From positions 1 to 33,494 of the forward strand of contig SLIG01000126.1 of the NCBI GenBank assembly GCA_007135755.1: a DNA stretch of 33,494 bases, given 5' to 3'. Below are positions 10,547 through 16,539 of this stretch, piece after piece. Source of the DNA: Cyanobium sp. (GTDB taxonomy: Bacteria; Cyanobacteriota; Cyanobacteriia; PCC-6307; Cyanobiaceae). Under the pieces are notes generated by a model. The model worked only from the letters and a program-made list of their open reading frames with translations, made no database searches and was not told the origin of the DNA. Numbering within the stretch: position 1 is the stretch's first letter; each line of letters starts with the position of its first letter. A program made the position numbers and the translations under genes.

Positions 10547-10674
10547 GATTCATCTCTGGCGAGCGGTGCGCCGGCATCCATCATGGCTCTCAATTCGCCC
10601 ATGGTAATGGCTACCTTCACTAAGGGCTGCCCAAAGGTCACATACCCATCGCTGCCTTTCCTATGGCCACCCAA
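10543..10674 (-). CDS. Possible micro-ORF (up to 43 aa) between hsdM and the 386-aa gene
   Basis: Too short for the ORF track. The frame opens directly after the hsdM TGA, in the same frame, and ends in a TGA that overlaps the next gene's ATG (ATGA), the same junction style used elsewhere in this operon. Possible starts are TTG 10674, GTG 10641, GTG 10620 and ATG 10602. The peptide ends GQPLVKVAITMGELRAMMDAGAPLARDES. There is an AGGAAAGG upstream of the middle starts, but its spacing to any in-frame start is poor. Without it this is an unexplained 128-bp gap in an operon that otherwise overlaps. It could instead be non-coding spacer. Confidence 0.35.
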   Translation of the reverse strand: MGGHRKGSDGYVTFGQPLVKVAITMGELRAMMDAGAPLARDES

Positions 10675-12975
10675 TCACCCCGCCCCCACCAGCAACCCAT
10701 CGAGCAGCCCCAGGGCCTCCTGCTCGATCGCGCGGATGTCGGCGGCGATCTCGGCTAGGGAGCGCAGTGGCTTGGGTTTGTAGAAGTGGCGCGTGAAGCT
10801 CACTTCGTAGCCAACTTTGGTGGCTTCGGCGTTGATCCAGGCATCTGGCGTGTAGGGCAGCACCTCGCGGCGGATGAAGGCCTCGATGCCACCCTCCTCC
10901 AGCAATGGCACCTGTTCGCTGTCGCGCAGGTCCACGTCCGGCTCGTAGTCCACCACGCAGGCCTTGCCGCCGATCTCGGCTTCGTACCGGCCATGTAGCG
11001 GATCTGCTTCAACCTTGCTTGGTTTGTACATCTTGGCGATCACCGGTGGTGCATCCTCCTCCCGCCAGCTGGTTTCCTTCAGCAGCGGCTTCAGATCGGT
11101 TGCCGTCAACTTGATGCCCTTCAGCTTCAGGCCCTTGCGTACCTCGGCACGGAAGTGGTTGTGATCGGTGAACAGCTCATCGCCGAACAGCTCCCGCAGC
11201 GCCTCAGCGGCAGCGACCAGCTGCTCATCCCGCTGCCAGGTGGCGGCATCCAGCAGCTTCTTGCGCCGTTTCTCAGGGAGCACCCGCTTCGGCGACGCGT
11301 CGCCCTCCTCCTCGTCGCCTGCATCCTCGGCTCCCCAGTCGTCGAGGAAAGCCTCCAGCCGGGGCCGCAACGCGGTGAACTCCGTCACCAGCCCATCGCC
11401 GAACTCCTCCAAGGCCGCTTCCCGGATCTCCCGGTCGCCCGAGGCGGTGCGAAGAGCCGTGATCGCGGCTGGGGTGATGCGGCTGTGCAGCCGCAGCGGT
11501 CGCTCCACCGTCACCTTCCAGTAGCCAAAGGCCTCATTGGCGAACACCTTGGACTGTTCGCTCTCCTCCATAGTGTTGTAAGCGACCATCACTCGCTCGA
11601 TGTCCGCAAGGCCCAGCTCGCAGTTCTTCTTGCCCAAGTTCTTGCGCAGGGGTTGGCTCCAGCCGCTGGCATCGATCAGCTGCACCTTGCTCTGCCGTTC
11701 GGGGGTTTTGCGGTTGCTCAGAAGCCACACGTAGGTGGCGATGCCCGTGTTGTAGAAAAGATTGAGGGGCAGGGCCACGATCGCTTCCACCCAGTCGTTC
11801 TCGAACAGCCAACGGCGGATGTTGCTCTCGCCCGAGCCCGCGTCGCCTGTGAACAGCGACGATCCGTTGTGCACCTGGGCGATGCGGCTGCCAAGGGGTG
11901 AATCATGATTCATCTTGCTGGTCATGTTTGCCAGAAACAGCATCTGGCCATCGCTGGAGCGCGTCACCAACGACAGCAGCTCATCACGGTGGTTCACCTG
12001 GAAGCGCGGATCCTTCATCTCCTTCTTGCCACCCATGGCATCGAGATCCTTCTTCCAGCTCTTGCCATAGGGCGGATTGGAGAGCATGAAATCGAAGACG
12101 CGTGCTGGGAAGGCGTCGTGCGACAGGGTCGACCATTCAGCCCCGCCCACGATGTTGTCGGCGTTCTCGCCCTCCCCCTTGAGCAGCATGTCGGCCTTAC
12201 AGACCGCATAGGTTTCGGGGTTGATCTCTTGGCCATAGAGGTGGGTCACCACCTGCTCGCCATGGCCTGAGGCCAGCTCCCGCAGCGTTTCATCGGCCAC
12301 CGTGAGCATGCCGCCGGTGCCGCAGGCGCCGTCGTAGAGCAAATAGCTGCCGCTCTTCACCTGGTCGGCGATCGGCCGAAAGATCAGGTTGCTCATCAGC
12401 CGCACTGCGTCGCGCGGTGTCCAGTGCTCGCCGGCTTCTTCGTTGTTGTCTTCATTGAATCGGCGCACCAGCTCCTCGAACACTGTGCCCATGGCGTGGT
12501 TGTCGAGCGCAGCCGGGCTCAGATCGATCTGGGGATCAAGGAATTTGCCGATCAGCGTGCCGAGCGAATCCGAGCGCGACAGGGTAGGGATGTGATTCCG
12601 GAACTTGAAGTTCTCGAGCACGTCCTGCACGTTGTCGCTGAAGCCTTCCAAGTAAGCCTCGAAATCGGCCCGCAGCTTCTGCTCACTGCCACGCGTGGTG
12701 AGGTCGCGCAGCACGAAGGGCGACACGTTGTAGAAGGCCTGGCCTGCCGCTGCCCGCAGGGCCGCGTCCTGCTCCTTGATCTGGGCGGCGTCGAGCTTCT
12801 GCTTGGCCTCCAGCACCCTAGGCTTGGTGGGCTCCAGCACCGCATCCAGCCGCCGCAGTACGCACATTGGCAGGATCACATCCGGATACTTGCCCCGCCG
12901 GAAAAGATCGCGCAGCACGTCGTCGGCGATGCCCCACAGGAATGACACGATCCTGTTGTGGGTGGCCTGGTCCAT
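10675..12975 (-). CDS. hsdM: Type I restriction-modification methyltransferase subunit
   Basis: N6-adenine methyltransferase that protects host DNA and is needed for restriction by the complex. The N-terminal helical domain (HNRIVSFLWGIADDVLRDLFRRGKYPDVILPM) is family-typical. SAM-binding motif I is DGACGTGGM near residue 213 and catalytic motif IV is NPPYG near residue 298. The C-terminal half carries an acidic linker (AEDAGDEEEGD) and a long extension, giving about 766 aa, at the long end for HsdM. I chose ATG 12975 (MDQATHN) because family N-termini begin here; GTG 12999 is an alternative. No good ribosome binding site is visible before either. It is the first gene of the operon, and only some 40 nt of island DNA remain upstream before the stranded valS end, so the native promoter may be missing. 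Confidence 0.95.
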   Translation of the reverse strand: MDQATHNRIVSFLWGIADDVLRDLFRRGKYPDVILPMCVLRRLDAVLEPTKPRVLEAKQKLDAAQIKEQDAALRAAAGQAFYNVSPFVLRDLTTRGSEQKLRADFEAYLEGFSDNVQDVLENFKFRNHIPTLSRSDSLGTLIGKFLDPQIDLSPAALDNHAMGTVFEELVRRFNEDNNEEAGEHWTPRDAVRLMSNLIFRPIADQVKSGSYLLYDGACGTGGMLTVADETLRELASGHGEQVVTHLYGQEINPETYAVCKADMLLKGEGENADNIVGGAEWSTLSHDAFPARVFDFMLSNPPYGKSWKKDLDAMGGKKEMKDPRFQVNHRDELLSLVTRSSDGQMLFLANMTSKMNHDSPLGSRIAQVHNGSSLFTGDAGSGESNIRRWLFENDWVEAIVALPLNLFYNTGIATYVWLLSNRKTPERQSKVQLIDASGWSQPLRKNLGKKNCELGLADIERVMVAYNTMEESEQSKVFANEAFGYWKVTVERPLRLHSRITPAAITALRTASGDREIREAALEEFGDGLVTEFTALRPRLEAFLDDWGAEDAGDEEEGDASPKRVLPEKRRKKLLDAATWQRDEQLVAAAEALRELFGDELFTDHNHFRAEVRKGLKLKGIKLTATDLKPLLKETSWREEDAPPVIAKMYKPSKVEADPLHGRYEAEIGGKACVVDYEPDVDLRDSEQVPLLEEGGIEAFIRREVLPYTPDAWINAEATKVGYEVSFTRHFYKPKPLRSLAEIAADIRAIEQEALGLLDGLLVGAG

Positions 12976-13015
12976 GGGGTGGTGTGTGTGGCTCAGCACT
13001 CACCGGCCACCGTAG

Positions 13016-13285
13016 GCAGAGGCGGGGGCCCTGGCCGGTGTGAGCGGCGAGTTGCAGGTGCTGCTGCCGATCGAGGGCCTGGTGGATCTCGAAGCGCTGC
13101 GCGGCCGCCTCGAGAAAGACATCGCCAAGGCCGAGAAGGAGATCAAGGGCCTGGCCGGCCGCCTCGCCAATCCCAACTTCGCCGGCAAGGCCCCGCCCGA
13201 CGTGGTGGCTGAGTGCCGCACCAACCTGGCGGAGGCGGAAGCCCAGGCGGAGCTGGCCCGCAAGCGCCTGGAAGACCTGGGCTGA
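13016..13285 (+). pseudogene. valS: Stranded native 3' end of valS
   Basis: Encodes ALAGVSGELQVLLPIEGLV...NPNFAGKAPPDVVAECR...RKRLEDLG, the C-terminal coiled-coil arm of valyl-tRNA synthetase. It matches the tail of the intact gene at about 70% of 84 residues by eye, but is about 70% GC with host-like codons. The homologous frame is closed upstream by TAG at 13013, where the sequence stops matching ValS. The track's GTG 13040 start is an internal Val, not a real start. It has no promoter or synthetase core and is a relic of island entry. The matching codons in the intact gene begin near 2505. Confidence 0.9.
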
Positions 13286-13294
13286 AAAGCTGCC

Positions 13295-13500
13295 CGGGCT
13301 GGATCTTCATTGGCTCCGAGGGGTTCAGCTGCAGGGTGTCGATGGCAGAGATGTCGAGCCCGTCGTTGAACAGGTCGACGGCGAAGAGGATCAGCTGTTC
13401 ACCGGCCTGAAGGCGGCGCAGGGCCTCGGCGGCAAAACCGGCGGCGCGGATGCGTTCGGCCCTGTAGCTGGTGCCTTCAAGTCCTCTCTCAAGCCTTGTG
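13295..13500 (-). pseudogene. Fragment of a superfamily 2 helicase
   Basis: The minus strand reads AAEALRRLQAGEQLILFAVDLFNDGLDISAIDTLQLNPSEP. This matches the motif IV-V stretch of DEAD/DEAH-type helicases, whose usual form is ILFAVDLFNEGVDIP.IDT. Nothing resembling Walker A, DEAH or the C-terminal motif VI lies nearby, so only a few dozen codons of a once larger gene survive. The similarity fades at the edge of the valS relic. Together with the valS break it marks this locus as a site of repeated rearrangement. Assignment to a particular helicase subfamily is not possible. The remaining bases to 13662 hold only the ppk2 leader, where I see no convincing promoter. Confidence 0.65.
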
Positions 13501-13662
13501 GAATGCCACCTCACAGCCTGCCTCGGTTGTACGGACAGTGGCCAGTTGTTTGCGTGGGGAACGTATCACCATCGTTGCCATCGAGGGAGTCTGAGCACCT
13601 CCGCCGTGACTATGGTGAGGGATGCACCGTCTGTCTGGGGCTGCTGTTCGATCGCAAGACCT

Positions 13663-14484
13663 ATGAGCAAGAAGCAACGACCATCGCCCATCGAGACGAT
13701 CGAGGAGATGCAGAACAATCTTCCCTACGACGAACCGATCGGCAAGAAGGACTACAAACGAGACCTCGAATTGCTCCAGATCGAACTGCTCAAGGCGCAG
13801 CGTCACATCAAGGCTGTCGGACAGCGCGTGGTGATCCTGTTTGAAGGTCGTGATGCGGCGGGCAAGGGTGGAGCGATCAAGCGCTTCCGCGAGCACCTGA
13901 ACCCTCGTGGTAGTGACCATGTCGCGCTGGCGAAACCCAACGATGCCGAAGTGACCCAGTGGTACTTCCAGCGTTACGTTCCGCACCTGCCATCGGCCGG
14001 AGAAATCACCATGTTCGATCGGTCGTGGTACAACCGGGCCGGCGTGGAGAAGGTGATGGGCTTCTGCACACCACAGGAGCATGCCCTGTTTCTCCGCCAG
14101 GTTCCCGCCTTCGAACAGTCACTCGTCAGCAGTGGGATCATGGTCTTCAAGATGTGGTTCACCGTGTCGCAGGGCCGACAGAAGCTGCGCTTCGATGACC
14201 GGCGTGAGGATCCGCTCAAGCAATGGAAGATGTCGCCCATCGACGAGGTCAGCGTGGCGAAGTACGACGAGTACACCAAGGCTCGCAACGAGATGCTGCT
14301 CGCCACCGACACCCTCGTGGCGCCATGGACGGTCATCAACTCAAACGAGAAGAGGAGGGCCCGTCTCGGCGCCATCCGCAGCGTTCTGTACGCACTGGAC
14401 TACGAACACAAGGACCACGACGTCGTCGATGAGCCCGATCCGCGGGTCGTGCTTACGGCACATTCGATGTTTATCGACAACTGA
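13663..14484 (+). CDS. ppk2: Polyphosphate kinase 2
   Basis: Transfers phosphate between polyphosphate and nucleotides, usually to make ATP or GTP from diphosphates. It has the Walker A-like FEGRDAAGKGGAIKRF with the lid and basic residues after it (REHLNPRG), the Walker B-like FDRSWYNRAGVEKVMGFC, and the PPK2 C-terminus (DPLKQWKMSPID, NEKRRARL, LDYEHKD). From ATG 13663 (MSKKQRPSP) it is 273 aa, the normal single-domain PPK2 length. The track start at 13471 adds 64 residues unlike the family, so I reject it. It is a single gene between two decayed fragments and slightly lower in GC than neighbours. It may be an acquisition at the rearranged valS locus, but that is speculative. Confidence 0.95.
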   Translation: MSKKQRPSPIETIEEMQNNLPYDEPIGKKDYKRDLELLQIELLKAQRHIKAVGQRVVILFEGRDAAGKGGAIKRFREHLNPRGSDHVALAKPNDAEVTQWYFQRYVPHLPSAGEITMFDRSWYNRAGVEKVMGFCTPQEHALFLRQVPAFEQSLVSSGIMVFKMWFTVSQGRQKLRFDDRREDPLKQWKMSPIDEVSVAKYDEYTKARNEMLLATDTLVAPWTVINSNEKRRARLGAIRSVLYALDYEHKDHDVVDEPDPRVVLTAHSMFIDN

Positions 14485-14494
14485 GCTGGTCGCC

Positions 14495-14680
14495 CCACGT
14501 GGGGAAGATGCCACCGAAAACCGGAATCACAATCACCGTGGTGCGCCGCTGGCGGCTGTAGCGGTAGGGCTGGATGCCGTAGCGAGCGCCGCAACAGCGC
14601 CACCAACAGGTGGCGCGACCACTGATCGGCGAGCGAGAAGCGGAACTCCACCGGCGGTTCCTGTCCGGCCTGAAGCGTTG
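14495..14680 (-). pseudogene. Decayed conserved gene fragment with a 4-nt insertion
   Basis: Directly after the mscS stop on the same strand, one frame reads EPPVEFRFSLADQWSRHLLVALLRR and a second frame continues RYGIQPYRYSRQRRTTVIVI. Removing four bases (TCGC, near 14585) fuses them to LLRRYGIQPYRYSRQRRTTV. That reads like a conserved bacterial hypothetical protein I have seen but cannot name. No start codon is clear, and the C-terminal part is lost before the ppk2 end. It is a broken gene rather than spacer DNA; the family name is uncertain. Confidence 0.5.
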
Positions 14681-16342
14681 TCAGTGAGGGGGCTGGCTGT
14701 CTTCGTGGCGTTGTTGCTGGTCTGCCATCAGCCGGCGCTCCAGCTCCGGCGAGAGGCGCAGCTCCAGGGCTTCGCCGCTGAGGTGCAGATCCCGCTGGGG
14801 GAAGGGCACGGTGATGCCCCGCTCGCGCAGCAGGGCCTCGATGCGGAAGTTGAGGTCGCTGGTGATCTGGTACTGGCGCATGGGCTCGCGGATCCACACC
14901 AGCAGGGTGAAGTTGAGGGCGCTGTCGCCGAAACCGCTGAACAGCACCCGCGGCGGCGGCTCGATCAGCACCAAGGGCTGGCCCTCGCAGGCGGCGATCA
15001 GGGCCTCGCGCACGGTTGTGGTGTCGGAGCCGTAGGCCACCCCCACCGGCAGCCGCAACCGGGACAGCGGGCTGCCATGGCTCCAGTTCACCACCCGGGA
15101 ATCGAGGAATTCCGAGTTGGGCACGATGATCGCGATGCGATCGAGGGTTTCCACCACCGTGCTGCGCAGTCCCAGCTTCTGCACGGTGCCCTGCAGATCG
15201 CCGATCTCCACGAAGTCGCCCACCTGGACGGGGCGCTCGAAGATGATCACCATGCCGCTGAGCAGGTTCTTGCTGATCGTCTGGAAGCCCAGGCCCACAC
15301 CCACGCCCAGCACGCTGGCGAACAGGGTGAGGGAGCTGAGGTCGAGCCCCCAGAGCTGCAGCAGCACCAGGGCCCCGAAGAACAGCAGCCCATAGCGGGT
15401 GAGGAAGGCCACCGCCTCCTGCCCCCCCAGGCTCATGCCCGTGTAGCGCAGCACCCGGGTGCGCAGCAGCCGCAGCACCACGCCCACCGCCCGCACCAGC
15501 AGCAGCAGCAGCGCCAGCAGGATGACGGCATCCAGCAGCGAATAGCTGCGCGCTCCCAGGGGCATGAACGGCACCACCAGCCAGCGGCTGGCTGCCTGGA
15601 GCGCGGCGGTCCGGGTACTGCGGGTGAGTGGAAACTGGTCGCTGATCCACACCAGGGCCCCGATCCACATCCCGGCCTGCAGCAGCACCAGCGCGGCGCG
15701 CTGCAGCAGCCGTCCGGCGCTGGCCTGGGGGTCGGCGCCCTCCGCCGGCTGGATCGCCCACGCCTGGGGAAAGCGGCGGCGCCAGAAGGCCTGCAGCCCC
15801 CAGTGCAGGGCGGCGGCGAGGGCCAGCACCGCCAGCACCCGCGGCAGCTGGCGGCGCAGGTGCTCCGGTTGCCGCTCGGCCCGGGCCCGGGCCAGGGCCT
15901 GCTCCAGCCGCTGGCGCCAGGTCTCCGCCTGCTCCATCGCCTCCATCCCCTCCGGCACGTCCCGTGCGGTGACGGTGAGCAGGGTGCGGCCGTTGAGCAC
16001 CAGCACCGGCAGGTTGTTGCTCGTTGCCAGCTCCAGCACCACCCCGTCCTCAGCCGCCGCCGACTCGGCCAGCTGCTGGTTGATCGTCTCGCTGCGCTGC
16101 TCGGCACTGAGAGTGCTGGAGGGCCAGATGTGGAACAGGGTGCGGCCATCGAGCACGATCGGCGCCGGCAACCGGGAGGCCTCACTGCCCGCCAGCCCTG
16201 GGGTGAGGCCCTGGGCCCTGGCGGCCGCCGCCCCCGGCCCGCCCCACAGCGGTGCCAACGCCAGAGCCAGGGCGAGCAGCGCTGCCAGCAGGGGCCCGCG
16301 CCAGCGGGCGCGTGTGCCGGAGCGGCGGCGGGCAGGCCTCAT
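14681..16342 (-). CDS. MscS-family mechanosensitive ion channel
   Basis: Probably a tension-gated channel that releases solutes on hypo-osmotic shock. An N-terminal signal peptide (LLAALLALALALAPLWGG...ARAQG) is followed by a periplasmic domain of about 130 residues, several membrane helices (about residues 165-185, 215-235, 265-290 and 315-350), and the pore-lining helix plus beta domain. The MscS core reads LFASVLGVGVGLGFQTISKNLLSGMVIIFERPVQVGDFVEIGD, then LRSTVVETLDRIAIIVPNSEFL. At 553 aa it is larger than E. coli MscS because of the extra N-terminal region, a common cyanobacterial layout. Start ATG 16342 gives a clean signal peptide. It is divergent from the oxygenase operon with about 200 bp between them. 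Confidence 0.93.
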   Translation of the reverse strand: MRPARRRSGTRARWRGPLLAALLALALALAPLWGGPGAAAARAQGLTPGLAGSEASRLPAPIVLDGRTLFHIWPSSTLSAEQRSETINQQLAESAAAEDGVVLELATSNNLPVLVLNGRTLLTVTARDVPEGMEAMEQAETWRQRLEQALARARAERQPEHLRRQLPRVLAVLALAAALHWGLQAFWRRRFPQAWAIQPAEGADPQASAGRLLQRAALVLLQAGMWIGALVWISDQFPLTRSTRTAALQAASRWLVVPFMPLGARSYSLLDAVILLALLLLLVRAVGVVLRLLRTRVLRYTGMSLGGQEAVAFLTRYGLLFFGALVLLQLWGLDLSSLTLFASVLGVGVGLGFQTISKNLLSGMVIIFERPVQVGDFVEIGDLQGTVQKLGLRSTVVETLDRIAIIVPNSEFLDSRVVNWSHGSPLSRLRLPVGVAYGSDTTTVREALIAACEGQPLVLIEPPPRVLFSGFGDSALNFTLLVWIREPMRQYQITSDLNFRIEALLRERGITVPFPQRDLHLSGEALELRLSPELERRLMADQQQRHEDSQPPH

Positions 16343-16463
16343 GGCACCTGGGCGGTGGCCGCAGGTTAGGAACGGCCTTCTACCCGGCAGCCGGCACCTG
16401 GACCAACCGCGTCCCTGTGGCAGCGGTGACGCGCGGCCGTGCTGCGCTGGGCTGATTCAGGAA

Positions 16464-16483
16464 GTCCGAGTGTTGCGTCGGAC
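16464..16483. promoter_or_regulatory. Inverted repeat in the mscS/oxygenase divergent spacer
   Basis: GTCCGA and TCGGAC flank an 8-nt centre, a perfect 6-bp dyad about 55 bp before the first oxygenase start. It could be an operator or an RNA hairpin in the leader. No clear -35/-10 pair is visible in this GC-rich spacer. Confidence 0.3.
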
Positions 16484-16539
16484 ACAGGCCGGGTGGCTGC
16501 CCGCCACCAGGATCGGCCGGTTGAACCTGGGGAAAGCCT

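Noticed and set aside
9662-10783. 373-aa plus-strand ORF opposite the 386-aa gene
   Set aside because: Crosses the 3' end of hsdM and has no ribosome site; the minus-strand gene fits the operon overlaps.
2165-13015. Integrase-driven genomic island with attachment sites
   Set aside because: No integrase, transposase, tRNA gene or direct repeat is visible at either edge; the only duplication is the divergent valS tail.
13575-13616. Promoter TTGCCA ... GACTAT before ppk2
   Set aside because: Spacing of 27 bases is far from the usual 16-18 and no better pair was found.
13471-13662. N-terminal extension of ppk2 from the track start
   Set aside because: The extra 64 residues do not resemble PPK2, and the region overlaps the helicase fragment; ATG 13663 gives the family length.
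14493-14504. CCCCACGTGGGG as a terminator for ppk2
   Set aside because: A perfect palindrome without loop space and without a T tract; more likely a chance dyad.
14081-16369. 762-aa plus-strand ORF
   Set aside because: Antisense shadow of mscS fused to an out-of-frame part of ppk2.
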